Shown here in pieces: positions 34,851 through 47,081 of a stretch of 64,000 bases of DNA. Position 1 is the stretch's first letter. Every line of letters starts with the position of its first letter. This DNA is from Halictus rubicundus (taxonomy: Eukaryota; Arthropoda; Insecta; Hymenoptera; Halictidae): NCBI RefSeq assembly GCF_050948215.1, contig NC_135149.1, positions 14,675,001-14,739,000 of the forward strand, given 5' to 3'. A model generated the notes under the pieces. It was not told where the DNA came from and searched no databases. It saw only the letters and a program-made list of their open reading frames with translations. The translations under genes were made by a program, and so were the position numbers.

Positions 34851-36157
34851 TGCGAACGTAATTTTCGTTCGCTGATCTGGGTTACGCGTCGGTAGAGGGT
34901 ATAATCAACGACTGTAGCGCACATAATTCGTCGAGTTTGCATCGATGTAGTTCATAAATGGTCAGCTTCCTTTCTTCTAGGTTCCAGGGATCGTCGTCGC
35001 AGAGTTGTATTTCTTGCGCTTCTGTTGCATTCAGAATTCCCGAATGCGCTGGTACAATCGCAGAAGGAAACCGAATGTAATCGCGTTAAGTGCGTGCAGG
35101 ACTGTAATTCTCGGGCGAGTGTTAAAAGAGAAACGCGAACGATCGAGGAACGGCATGCTGATGAAAGAAGTCGATTACATCAAAGAGAAGGAAGTACCAC
35201 GTTTCCCTGTGTACTCGGCTGGAACGATCGCCGATGGAGAGAAAGGGAGGGAAAACGAGGGAAAGAAGAGATAGGAGCCGATATACCGTTAGGGACAAGG
35301 AAAGTCGACGAGTTAAACCGGTCGAATTTTGGGGGGGGGGCGGGAGGCAGCGATCGGTGATTATTCAATCAATTATTATTAGATCCCATAACGAACTCCG
35401 AATTATCTTTCCCCCCGATAGCGATGGGCGAAACAATGAAAACCCGGTAACAATTTTTTATTTTATTTAAAGATATTATCTAACCTGTTAACTGAACTGT
35501 TTGTTTTTTCGGTTATCGGGGCTCGGTGTAAATTTAATTAAAAATATGGCAGATCAATTTCATGCTGCTCGTGTTATAATAGACGTGAACACAATGCGTT
35601 TTATATTACTGCACGCTATAACGTTTATATATTTTATTTAAAAGAATAATTCTCTGTTACGTTAATCGGAAAAATAATGTATTGCTAGTTCGGTCACTTT
35701 ACTTAATGAACCGTTTTATTCTTTGTTTTTACTTTTTTCAAGCAGAACAGCGAAATTCCGATTATTTAAAAAATATTATGTATGGAATGTTCCGAAGCAC
35801 AAACGGAACCAAACACATTTTTGACGTTTGACCAGCGATTCCGGCGAAAAAGATTCAACTAAAACGTGAAAAAAACATGGACGAAACGTAATATTGCTAT
35901 TGATCCCACAATTTCACGTTTTGCGGAACAAGGTTTTCGTTTTTTCAAATAAAAAAATACGGGAGCGACAGACAACTCGTTAAAAACCGAAAAATCTATC
36001 CAACCGCGTCGAGTTACGAGCGATCAGCGTGCACAAAAGCACCATCTTCAAAGCGAAAAGATCTGTTTCATAATTCCGATATCCGACTGCGTAACCGGTC
36101 CCCTTTGACGCGGACAAAGACGAATTCCGCATGCATAGTCCATGACTCTATCTCTCT

Positions 36158-36192
<35 letters not shown>

Positions 36193-37792
36193 GCTCTTTC
36201 TATTTCTGCGATGCTGCGAAAATTTTCAATCATTTCCGACGAGTACGATAGGTACACTGACTCGCGAAAGTATTTCAACACTTACCATACAAAAGTTCTA
36301 TGAATATAGTATACCCTGCTTTTCGATCGAAAACGAAATCTGCTCCGTAGCTCCGTTCGACAGTTTCGCCTCAGAACCATAATTTTCGACATAAATTGAA
36401 GAATATCCAATAAGTGAGCGCGTTGAAGGAGTCATGCTCTATTTAAACATTGTTTCAACATATTTCAATAGAAAGTATCCGACCTAACTCTGCCACCCGT
36501 AATAAGTATTTGGTGGAGGATACTAGTCAGTGTGGATGAAGGCCATCTCAAGGTCATGTTTTCCGAGATCTTACGAACCTACATATGAATCGCGTAGTTA
36601 ACGAGGAATTTTGTCAAAACTGAGTAAACGAATGCAAACTAGGGTAATTTAATCAACTTGAAAATATTGTTGTATCATTCTCAACTGAAGAAAATTGTTA
36701 CGGGAGAAAAAAATTTTTAACAATTTTTATTTTTATTTTTCTCGTATAAAAAACTTTAATCTCGGTAGCTGTGTATCTGCCCACAGTGTTAATAATATTT
36801 AAAAAAAAATGTTGTACAGCATATACGTTATATTTGTGGAATTTTCCCTACAGTAAGCATTCAAACACTTTCCGCCAGTTTGGAATATCTCTGCGGTTCG
36901 AAAAATATTCGCAGCGAGACGAAAAGGATTTGATTAAGGGTCACTATTTTTGCACGCAGTGTCTATTTATTCGCCATATTTTTTTTTAATAACCATAGAC
37001 AGCTTCGGCGACGAACGTACGCGTAAGTTTACATACAGCTTTATTTGCGGAACGAATGGGGGACCACGGAACAGAGCGGAAAATTCAGGAAATGCAGAGA
37101 ATTCCGGAAACAATCCGGAGAAAACAAATCGGAAGCTTTTCTTGTATCTCTTGGTGTTATTTTATCTGGCCTCTCGAATCGTTGCCGGTTTACCGAATAT
37201 CCGATGGCCCCTTCCGATAGCTTCTACGAAATATTTTACATAAACAAGTATTTTTCAGATGAGAACGGACAAACGGGACAGGATGTGCGTTTGGTCCTTT
37301 TGCGCACGCGGCACCACTATTTTATCCGCCGTGTTCGACGACGGATTTGAAATCTATTGAAAGCTACAAAGAGGATATGCGTTTATACGAGAGTAAAGAG
37401 AAACGGAAAAGCAGAGCGCAAATGGAAGAAATCTTACCGTAGTCTCAAATCCGTCGAAAAAGAAGGGATTGTTATTTCTACGTGTCTATCTGTTGCGCTC
37501 ACCCCCGCCCACTTCGCCAAACATTCTCCATTTGCTAGCCGTTGACAGGGGCGTCGAAAACCCTTGAAAGCTCCGTGCGTCTGAACCAGCTGAACTTTTT
37601 CCCCGTGTCCCTTTCACTTTTCGTCTCTTAAGAAAAGACTGTACGATGTAATCAGTGTTTTCCTTGTATCCTCGAGGATCCAGCATGTCAATGTATTCTT
37701 TAAAAACATTTTTCCACAATTTTTGTTGAATGCGTTTTGTTAAAGATGTTACGCTGAGTTGCGACAGCCTTAGTTGGCGGTATTTGTATATA
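34851..37792. other. No gene seen
   Basis: Unique sequence with a run of 10 G at 35331-35340 and a CT microsatellite at 36148-36194. The 111-codon frame at 35025-35360 is Arg/Glu/Gly-rich and crosses the G run. The phrase CATCTCAAGGTCATG at 36541 resembles repeat G but is too short to call. Confidence 0.5.
36148..36194. repeat. (TC)n microsatellite
   Basis: A TC run interrupted once by GCCCC. Confidence 0.9.
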
Positions 37793-38223
37793 CAGTAAAG
37801 TCTTGATCTAAGCGGAGCAGAGCTACACGATCTTACGTAGCTCGCCTATCCCCTCCACTGGAGGAGTATACCCCGCTACGGGCCAAGAAGCTCGAGCTGC
37901 CTCGGTCACCAAGCAGTGTAAAGTGTAAACATGCTGGGAATGTAGGTGGGAACCACTACCAATCCAATTACAAAACTTCTTTATTTTTCATTATATTTTT
38001 ATGGGACTTTCACCAACTTGTTCGTGGCATTTTTCTGATTAAAATGACACTAAACACGATATAATTTGAATTGTATTTAGTGGTTTAATTTACGGTATGT
38101 AGTGGGCCTTCGGCCGCGCGGTCCTTTTTTACGTTCGGCGCGGTCACAAGAAAATAGTATAGCCCTACACGATTTATGTCACAGCACGGACCCGGGAATT
38201 AGGCTTCGATCAAGACTTTACTG
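37793..38223 (+). mobile_element. Tc1/mariner-like element, 431 bp, perfect tips
   Basis: TA-flanked, with perfect 16-bp inverted ends CAGTAAAGTCTTGATC and GATCAAGACTTTACTG. It differs at the tips from the other MITEs but shares interior blocks with the 42052 copy: AAGAAGCTCGAGCTGCCTCG, and ACAAAACTTCTTTATTTTTC followed by the GACTTTCACCAAC region. The right half, including CTTCGGCCGCGCGGTCC, is unique in the window. No transposase frame. Confidence 0.8.
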
Positions 38224-39986
38224 TAGATGAGAGGCCATTTCACTGAATAAAGGTGACGATTTTTAACTTTTTTATGTGTGCCTGTAACGAAAATTTAAAA
38301 GACCGTCCACCCCCTGCTAAAGTACAATTTGTAATGTGCAATAAAGGGAGCCACCTTATTACAAGAGAAACGGCCATTTCTCGATAAAGTTGTGAACGAA
38401 TGATTGCGTCCGATGCTGACGAAGGGGTTCACTGTTGACATGGCAGGTTTTCGCAATTTTCGACGGCTCATCAGCGTGTCAAGTGTGAAACTCGAAAGGG
38501 AGGAGCCTTAGGAGCATCTGCTTCATTACGTTTCACAGTGTGGCGAACTGTCGAGCAAAAAACTGGATCAGAACGAGGGGACCATTTTAAGCTGGCTAAG
38601 TGACATAAATTTTCGACGAGGCCGCGGCACGATATGAAAAACCCGGTGTTCTGCAGCGTCCCTGTAAAGGAATTACATTTCCGCGCCAAGAGCGACGGCA
38701 AAATACATGACAATTTTAAGTCGCTGAGATAAATTGCAGCAAGACCCCGGTAACAAGTTCTTGCGAAACCGTTGCGCCAAGCCGTTGCTACAGTTACTTC
38801 GTTTCTGCATAAGATCGTCTGTGTTAGGATCTTAAAATACTGTTGCAGCCGCAATGAAAACCTCCCCAGCGAGAAAATGTTTAATTGCGATGGCATTTCA
38901 CCAGCTTTTTAATGCAGCCCATTCAGCACTGTATGTTAAAACATCCTCCCCATGCTAAGCACATTCTGATATTGTGGATGTTTATATTACTGGTAATGGG
39001 TGCCCAAAACTCCTTCTTTATATAATAATAAATAAAATATATCTGTAACTCATAAAGTTATAATATCAAGTGACTTTACAATTTCTATAGTATTTGATTA
39101 GCCAAAATCAAAATTAGCCAAAAATAAGATCCCATAATAAAAAATATAGGTTTCCATTTGAAAGAACAAAGTTGACCTTCAAATGAAGGCCACCCAAATA
39201 AAAAACTGATGCTGCCTCCCTCTTTCCCTTTCGAAATCCTTGGACACGTGTTTTACACTTTTTTAATATCTTTCATACTTTTCGAGATATTCGGCTGGAA
39301 AGTTTTCAAATGAACACCCTGTATGTTTTTCCCTATAAATTAATTTAGATATAACAAAGGAAGGGATATTAAACAACGAAGGGAGCGCAACAATTCAAAT
39401 CTCAAACTCGGAAAAGTGTAATTCGAAATGTCGAGAGCGTCCCGCCGAGTATTAAAACGCTGAAATCAACGGCGTTCATCGTGCAAAGCTTCCTCGAATT
39501 CAATTATCCGAGTGGTCTCGCCGGTCATCGAAGCCGAAGAGGACAAACTTTTCGAGCGACAGACGAAATCGCGATAAGCGAGTTAACAAATCCTCGAAAC
39601 GGAGGGGTTCGGGGGTAGAGAAATCACCGACGCGTCGCGGCGGCGACGAGCAGCGAGTTTCGTGCTTACATTCACGCGCTGACCGCGCAATTTTCGAACA
39701 TGACTGCTACTCGAACAGCCCCCGCTAATTATCGCAAAGTTCCGGCGGAGGCCAGAAGTGGCCGGTTAATTAGTCACGAAATCGCGCGGCGTGATCTTCC
39801 GGTTCGGCAGTCCCGGCGTCTTCCGCAGCCAGGCTTCCGCGTCCCTCCCAATTTTTTTCACTGACTTCGAAAAAGGAAAAGTTAAATTCGATTAGGTTCG
39901 AAGTAGGTTCAATTTTCCTGACGAAATCTACATTTTTTAATTTTTTCATGATATTATAACTTCACGTGTATTTACTTCTACAAATA
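38224..39986. other. No gene seen; one repeat end
   Basis: An ACACCCTGTA tip at 39315-39324 closes an A+T-rich stretch, suggesting a relic that extends leftward to an unknown point. A 141-codon minus-strand frame at 38471-38896 has no domain. 39400-39860 is CpG-rich. Confidence 0.45.
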
Positions 39987-40379
39987 CAGTGCTTACTCGA
40001 TATATGTCCAAAACACTCGTCTATCCAGAGACATATATCGGCCAGGAGATACTACTCTTTGATTCACGCCGAACATAGAAAACGACAGCGAAGCTCTGAG
40101 GCCTCGGATCAATACCCCTCGCGGGGTGTACCCCCCGGAGGAGGGGGGATAGTTCTGATGCTTTTATCGGCTAGGCATTTGTGACATATACGGTAAGGGA
40201 CCCAATTACTGCGGGGGTACCAATCCGTATATTAATTATACTTCTTTTTAAAGCATAATGAATATTTAAAAAGGGATACTAAATATTCATTATGCTTTAA
40301 AAATAAGTGTAATTAATATAGGCATAGTAATTGGTACCCGTACATTAATGGGGTCCCTAACCCTATAGAGTAAACACTA
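39987..40379 (+). mobile_element. Tc1/mariner-like MITE hosting another MITE
   Basis: TA-flanked, with left end CAGTGCTTACTCGATATATG and right end GAGTAAACACTA. The family core CCCTCGCGGGGTGTACCCCC is present. The host is interrupted near its right end, after GACATATA, by the palindromic element at 40191-40363. Confidence 0.8.
40191..40363. mobile_element. Hairpin MITE family C, copy 1, 173 bp
   Basis: The tips are CGGTAAGGGACCCAATTACT and the complement of GGGTTAGGGACCCC. TA at 40189-40190 and 40364-40365 is the target duplication, and removing the insert restores the host's GACATATATAGAG end exactly. The interior is nearly one palindrome: AAAGCATAATGAATATTTA pairs with TAAATATTCATTATGCTTT. 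No coding frame. The TA duplication suggests the Tc1/mariner group. Confidence 0.85.
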
Positions 40380-42051
40380 TATATATTTTTATTGTGAATA
40401 TCGATTGAATTAAAAATATACTGGTGTTTTCTTTAACAAAATGAAATTAACTATCACCCCCCCCCCCCAATGAGCCTAATTATCAATGACGCGTAAGTAC
40501 GCCGACGAATCGACGAGCAAACGTCCCGAGTGAGAAATGGCTGAGGAAACACCGTACCGAGGGACCTGTACACGGAGGCTGGCTTTCCGTGATTTCTGAC
40601 TGATGCATTTAATTCGATGTAAATAAAGTGAAAAAAAGAGCCGCGCAATTTATCCGGCTCGTCCACCCTTGCCAATGGCCTCGCTCTACTTATTTCCTAT
40701 AGACGAGCGTGCCAGGGGGAACTTCAAGGGTTGCTATTCGACCCAAACGACATTAAATGATGCCGCTAAAGATCGCTGGATACGTCTACGTTACTTCCGG
40801 CCGTAATTCAGTAACTTATTGGACAATAAACGTAATATGATCCAATTTGGGACGCTTCTATGAACGTCAAGGCTTCGATGATTCCTACCGTTGTAAGTCC
40901 TTTTCGTCGAGAGCTTTGAGTCTACATATCCTTTTAGCAAAACCTTAGCAAAACGTATGTAAGCGTGGCATTTGTCATTTAACAATTCATAGTTTTGCCA
41001 GTTTAAAGTATAAATTATTAATTGCAACAGATTATTAATAAATAATTATTAATTTGCGCTAAACATTCTGATTGAAAATCATCTTGAGTTTTTAATTGTA
41101 ATGAATTACAGCTGTACAAAAACTGTTACGTATGATGTAAATGTAACTAAATAAATGACAGAAAATATTACGAAGTTAAACGTAGAGCGACTGTAAAAAA
41201 ATTCAATGGAAATCGATCAATTTTGTGATGCCAGAGGTACGCTTAATATTTTTCATTTCGTATTTACGATTATTATTCGAAGCATCACTCCGCTTGAGAT
41301 AGAACGGAATTTCCTTCAATTTCGAGCACGGTACACCTTAAACCGAAATCGTTGTTTGTTTCACTCGGCATACTGTCTTACCGGCCCCTTTTCCTTCGTC
41401 ATCTTCCTTCTCATTGAATCGTGCAATATTCAGACACTTTGCCAGCCGCGCGGGCCCGGAACTTTCTGTTTTGTTCAGGTGCGCCAACAGATTCCGCAAA
41501 CAACCGGAGCACAATTTTCAGTCTAATGGAAAACACGGGAATAAAAGGTATAAAACTATAACAAGAGAATATGCAATTGCGCGGGGTGAGGACGGCACGC
41601 AGAATCCACGATTTTTTCTTCTTTTTTTTTTTTTGCAAACATCTATGCCGTCAATATTGCATCAATTCCTATCGGAAAATAAATATCGCGCCACGGCACG
41701 CGTGTTTATTCGCATTTGAAATGCACCGCTGTGCGTGATTCCCGTGAAGCTATTGGCGATCATTTGAAAGCAACTACACTCCCAAATTTCCTGGACCTCT
41801 TTTTTTCCATTCGAACAAATCCCCCGCGAATTCGGATTTGACCCACCAGGGAAACGCGAGAATCGATAACCCGGCGCAATCAATTTATAATGCAATAATT
41901 TAATATTTTCTGTCTATAATCGCGCGTTGTTAATCTCCTTACAATGGTCTTCCATTTTCCCAATATCGAAGGAAACACAGCAACGAATAAATTAAAGCGC
42001 GTGACGCGGCTGATCGATGAAACAATGCAGAGACTATAGTGCTCCGAACTA
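40380..42051. other. No gene seen; poly-C run
   Basis: 12 C at 40457-40468; otherwise A+T-rich unique sequence with frames up to 106 codons and no domain. Confidence 0.5.
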
Positions 42052-42340
42052 CAGTCTTTACTCGATATATGTCCGAAATATCTCGCCGATAAAAGTCCCA
42101 GAACTATCCCCACTGTCGCGGGGTATACCACGTGAAGGACCACGAAGCTCGAGTCACCTTGGTCGCCAAGGAGTGTAAACACAAAACTTCTTTATTTTTC
42201 ATTATTTTTTTATGGTACTTTCATCAACGTAATCGTATGATGTTTACACTCCTTGGCGACCGAGGCCACTCGAGCTTCGCTGTCCGTTTCTACGGACACT
42301 GGCCCGACCCGTCTTTTGGACATATACCGAGTAGAAACTG
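42052..42340. mobile_element. Tc1/mariner-like MITE, 289 bp, internal palindrome
   Basis: TA-flanked, with ends CAGTCTTTACTCGATATATG and CATATACCGAGTAGAAACTG. The left interior, CGAAGCTCGAGTCACCTTGG and TCGCCAAGGAGTGTAAAC, is present again inverted on the right as GTTTACACTCCTTGGCGACC and GAGGCCACTCGAGCTTCG, making a large hairpin around the A+T-rich block shared with 37970-38018. No coding frame. Confidence 0.8.
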
Positions 42341-43435
42341 TAAGCGACCGTAGGTAAGGGATATTTTTAGGTCGTCCTACATGTGTTGTTTTTAACGATA
42401 ATTTGAACCTGTTAATCGGAAAGAATTTTGCATTTTGCTACAATTACCACTTAGTTTTATGGAATCAAACTGTCCATATTGGTATAAACTTGACCGGCAG
42501 TGGTGTAGATTCATGTTAGCCGTGACCAAAACCATCATCTGTAGTATTAGAAAGCCTAGTTTTCACGTTCGTTGGATTGAGCAATTTTCGCTGGTTTCGC
42601 AGTAATCGATAGCGTGTCTTGGAACGGTGCAGCGGTGCTTTATATCTGTGTATTTTACAGCGAAATGTTCCGGTTTTATTGTTCCGAGGGACCCGGGACC
42701 CGGGACTTGTGCACGACCCTTTAACGTCCGAGGGATCTAGGTAGATCTTCTGGCCACCTAGGGGACAAAGTGAATACCCCCGGTGTTTATCGTGTTTGCC
42801 AATCGGTCAATCGTGATCCGGATAGTCGGACAGATTGCTAACGGCGGACCGGTGGAATGCTCTGGCAGAATTGCGTAACCGTTTAAGTGCCCCGGAGCAA
42901 CTAGACTTTACTATCGCCGGAGAAAGGGATATACCCTTCTCTTTTGACTCTGTCTCCCTCCTTCTTTGTTCGTTGGACTCTCTCGCTCCTATTACAATTC
43001 GCTCGCTGCCCTCCCCCCTCCCCCTTCCCCCTCTCCCAGCTACTCTTTATTCGACAGTTTGTATAATCGCGTTCTCCGTTAGCAACAATACCGCTGATCC
43101 CTTCTAGTTTCGTTTCAGCACATTGTACGGCAGCTTTACAAGGACCCGCGGCACAATGGAATTTTTCTCCGTTCAGGATGCTACGAGAGAGGCTGACTCA
43201 TCAGGGTGTTGTCGATAATTTATTAATAGACCCGCTACTATTATGCAATTACGGCGTACGCAAATACGCGCAACCCAACGATCGACTAACATTAACGACG
43301 CGAGAGACATCATAAACTCATCCTATTTGAACGCGTCTGGTACCAGCATTCGCTTCGTTGCTCATCCCCGTCGTTGCAACAACCGTACCTCTTTAGGATG
43401 AAATTGTCGGAACGTATACTATAACTGACACAGGT
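42341..43435. other. No gene seen; pyrimidine tract
   Basis: A C/T-only tract, CCCTCCCCCCTCCCCCTTCC and onward, covers 43009-43038. CCCGGGACCCGGGAC lies at 42692. The 90-codon frame at 42835-43107 has no domain. Confidence 0.5.
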
Positions 43436-43640
43436 CTACGAAATGTATTTCTTGAATTTTTATTACAGACGGAAAATTATAAAATCGATATTTAATGTTT
43501 TTTCCCGCAATTCCTAGCAATCACAATTTTCTTGAAATTTTCTGTACACGTCATTCGGTGAACCAATTGTTCTAAATTCGGAAAGAAAACTGGTCGTGCG
43601 GTCCACTTTTGAAAAAGTTACATCACTTTGAACGGTTTGT
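43436..43640 (+). mobile_element. Repeat F, second copy
   Basis: CTACGAAATGTATTTCTTGA, AATTTTTATTACAGAC, GCAATTCCTAGCAATCACAA and CATTCGGTGAACCAATTGTT match, in reverse complement and in order, the left arm and upstream flank of the 26318 element. Only one arm is recognisable. Confidence 0.6.
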
Positions 43641-43692
43641 CAGGACTTTTTTGAGTGACTGTACGTTGACAGGAAAAGAATCAGATTGAAAA

Positions 43693-43899
43693 CAGTGAAT
43701 TCACGATATATGTCAAGAACACGGGTGTTGCCAGCGTCGTGTATCGTACAGGAGATATCCCCGAGCCGTATTATGTTTACACTTATCGGCGTCCGAGGTC
43801 TCTCGAACTTCTTGGCCCCTCGCGATGTATACCCCGCGGTAGTGGGGATAATTCCGCGACATTTATCATGCAGACCTTGGCGACATATATAGAGAACTG
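43693..43899 (+). mobile_element. Tc1/mariner-like MITE, 207 bp, most complete of its subfamily
   Basis: Ends are CAGTGAATTCACGATATATG and CATATATAGAGAACTG, followed by TA. It keeps the full order of blocks: AACACGGGTGTTGCCAGCGT, TATGTTTACACTTATCGGCG, TTGGCCCCTCGCGATGTATA, CCGCGGTAGTGGGGATAATT and CAGACCTTGGCGACATA. It is a useful reference for the shorter copies at 10596, 14648, 29944 and 33798. Confidence 0.8.
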
Positions 43900-46140
43900 T
43901 ATGCCAGTAATTTTCGTGAATGCAGCGAATTGTCCTGTTCATTTTCAGAGGATTCATCACGAAAGAAGAGACAGAGATGATAGTAGATGACAGTTGATCC
44001 ACACACCGAACAACGCGTCGATGTTTCACGTTGCGAACTTCCCGAGCCTCGAGAGAAATCGGAGATCAAAATATCGAATATTTTCGAATGGGCCATTGAG
44101 GTTGGTTTTCGAGGGATTTACCGGGATAGGTTGCAAAGCGTGGTGTAAAACTGCTCCTCCCACCTGTGTCCCTGCCTACCTCCCACCCCCCACCCAGTGG
44201 CCGGTTTCATTCAACCTTTACCTTTATCTCTCGATTTAGTATCGCGCAGGATACAATAGTACAATGGCGTGATAATATCAGGAGTAAAAGTCCGGCATTG
44301 TTCGAACGATTACGCTCGCCCGCGTAATCCTTAATTGCATTCGGTCGTAGCGAGACCACGATCTATACGATCCTTTGGATTCATAGTGTTCCCCGACCGA
44401 ACCACGACATTGTCCGGGATTCTGTCACACCAGAGATACACACTCGTGGCACCATAGAGCCTCTGTGTCCCGGGAGATATAGTTCGCCAGATATGAACAC
44501 ACTTGCCTGCTGGCACGGAATTATGTGATCCAGCATCGGTGCACAGAGACTCTTCTCTAACATTCGATGTAAAGACCTCTCGTACCGTTAACCGAATTAC
44601 TTGGAAATCAACCGATGCTCTTATTATGCCATTCGTTCGAAAATCAATACTTATTTCAGGACAAAAGGAACGTTACAAAAGTAAAATCTTTTCAAAGTCT
44701 TTACAAACAAATATTTGGTAAATTTGTTTATCGCCGGATCTACAGAACAATTGGAGAATTCGAGAATACATTATCACAATTCCCTAAAAAATAAATTCTC
44801 CGTATATAATCTCGATAAATGTAATTAAAAAATGTTGGAAGTAGTCCTAGTGTCGAATATATTTTTTATTTATTTCTATAGAATATGCGACGCACATAAG
44901 AACCTTTAATTGTAATATTAAAGTAAATATTTTTACGGATATTAAAAATAATTAATTATACTGATTTATGATCAGATAGAATGTTATTCTAAGGAATTAA
45001 TTGTGTGATAACGTTTGGTGGTGACTCGACAGTCGATCACGACTCTGGACCGAGGATGACCTTCGATTGCGGTTAGGTACCGCTATCACACGCCCGGATG
45101 AATTGCCCGCTCTGGTTCCTCTATTCATGGTGTATTTCTCGAAAACTGGGGGACTTCAACAAACTCCTAGACAAAAATGGTAACCACTACTTTGGGAAAT
45201 AACTTATCAACAGGCTCCGGATTTTATGCACTTATGACAAAAATGAGTAGGCGCAATGTAAAACAGTGAAAAGATTGGAAGACTTTAATATAATGTTCTT
45301 AATTTATCTCCTAATGTCAGAGAAACAGGATGATAAAACAACGATCAAAATAGAAAGACAGGTAAACAAATAGATGATAAATTAGCAGATTGTTCTGCTA
45401 ACAATGAATATTTTGATTTTTTTAACTATGTGCCCCCACTTTCAAAAATCTGAAAAACTTATATGCTAACAGCCATAACGAGATGCTAAAACTGTAAAAA
45501 TATAAACTTAGTATCTCACAACTTCTACAAGAAATCGGCATTTCAAAAGTTTCTTTACTTTTTAAAATTCGGTTTCGAGGCTAAAAATTCTGCAAAAATT
45601 CATGGATGTGCATTCTGATAGCTAAAATATGTTTGATTTTTTTCCGAATTTTCAATTGAAGAGGATAAGAGAAACTGCGGAAACCCCTGATTTTCTTTTT
45701 TACCTCATTACTACCCCGCATGTCGACATACAGGATTGAAAATTGGCACAAAGTATTTTCTTTGCGTAAGCTATCGAATGGCCTGTTGCAAGTTCAATTT
45801 GGTTTGAGGGTTCTTTTTACCTCCTTATCCGACTACCCCCTTTCTACGAACAAATTGCGTTCATCTATCACCCGACGTTGATGAAATCTTCGCAAGACAA
45901 CGTTCAACGAAAAATGTCGGCGTCACAATCTAGGAGTATAACTCACGAACGACAGTTAGTAATGGCAACGGAAGCGACGAGAAAAATCTATAAGTTCCAA
46001 TAAACAATTCACCCCGATTAAGTATTCGGACGCGGCGGTTCCTCGTAAGTTAACATAATTGGTTAAGGGACCAGGTATCTGTGCGCTTAATCTTAATTGG
46101 ATGTTACGGCGCTTTCGCGTTTGCTGTATGTCTAGTCATT
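43900..46140. other. No gene seen
   Basis: Unique, A+T-rich from 44700. ATTACTACCCC and GACTACCCCC phrases near 45710 and 45830, each after a TTCTTTTTTACCTC-like block, hint at an old local duplication. No exon recognised. Confidence 0.45.
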
Positions 46141-46148
46141 TATAAAAG
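46141..46148 (+). promoter_or_regulatory. Candidate TATA box
   Basis: TATAAAAG preceded by CATT and followed by a G+C-rich leader. An ATG at 46254 opens a 54-codon frame ending at 46418, whose first residues, MILKFLAPS, are hydrophobic, but the rest matches nothing I know. No clear initiator is present at the expected spacing. Pattern match only. Confidence 0.2.
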
Positions 46149-46951
46149 AGGCTTACTTCGGGTCCAAGCGGTACCCAACGCGAACCGGTTTTCCTCATTC
46201 GCGGGAGAGACACGTCGTTTGATCTCCATAGACCACGAGGGTTTGCGCAAAGCATGATTTTGAAGTTTCTAGCCCCGTCTATTACGTGTGTATCGCGCGA
46301 ACCAAGAAACTTCGTGCTTAGGGTACACGCGTGTGCCGAGTGGATCGTTATACGTACACACGTAGGTATAAATCTTACTTCACGCCTCGCTTCTCGGCTA
46401 CTATATCAATCTACTTGAATCTCGACCTATTGGGTTTGATTTATTCTGGTGCGTTCGACTCTGCATCCCGAGACGTATCGGACAGCCGATATTAATTGTT
46501 GCCAATTAAATCACTGGATCGTGGAACGGCATCCGATGCAAAAATTAAAAAGATTAATACGTCCAACCAGGAAGAATTAATAAAAGGACGATTAATATGT
46601 CCAACTAGATCACGTGCATCAGTGCTTTGAAATTTACAAAAATTAAATAGCATAGTGTTAAATCAGTTTTGTCTTTAATCGTAAAGTTTCTTAGCGCCTG
46701 GGATTAAAATACTTGAAATATACTCGATTACTTTGGACTCATCAGGATGATTAAGGAAAGCAATAAATGTACATGTAGCTCATGAGTGCAGACAATTTTT
46801 ATTTTGTGTAAAAATCCACAGTCTAGTGATAAATAAACAAATTTCAATGTTTCCATTTGTTAATTGATAGATGTTTATAGGTTAGTATAAAAATTGTTGG
46901 CAAATTTGGATATTGGTAATATTTTGGACCGCTGGTAATAGTTATCTTATC

Positions 46952-46975
46952 TTATGGTCGCTATAGCGGCCATAA
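46952..46975. repeat. 24-bp palindrome
   Basis: TTATGGTCGCTATAGCGGCC followed by ATAA is a palindrome apart from one mismatched pair. It could be a binding site for a dimeric protein or a transposon remnant. Confidence 0.6.
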
Positions 46976-47026
46976 TATGTGAAATGGGACATTAAATGAC
47001 CCTCTTCGTAGATTGCTTCTTTTATC

Positions 47027-47081
47027 CAGTGGAAATGGTGACTTTATAGTCTTTGGAAGATGGCTGAATCCATTTCCACTG
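47027..47081 (+). repeat. Stem-loop with a 12-bp perfect stem
   Basis: CAGTGGAAATGG at 47027-47038 pairs perfectly with CCATTTCCACTG at 47070-47081 across a 31-nt loop. The pairing does not extend outward or inward, so it is short for a microRNA precursor. Confidence 0.6.

Noticed and set aside
38471..38896. 141-codon minus-strand frame next to a transposon, possible transposase relic
   Set aside because: I looked for transposase-like signatures in both orientations and found none convincing; the plus-strand reading has several stops.
47027..47081. Stem-loop as a microRNA precursor
   Set aside because: The stem is 12 bp with no extension on either side; a precursor would need about 22 paired bases.
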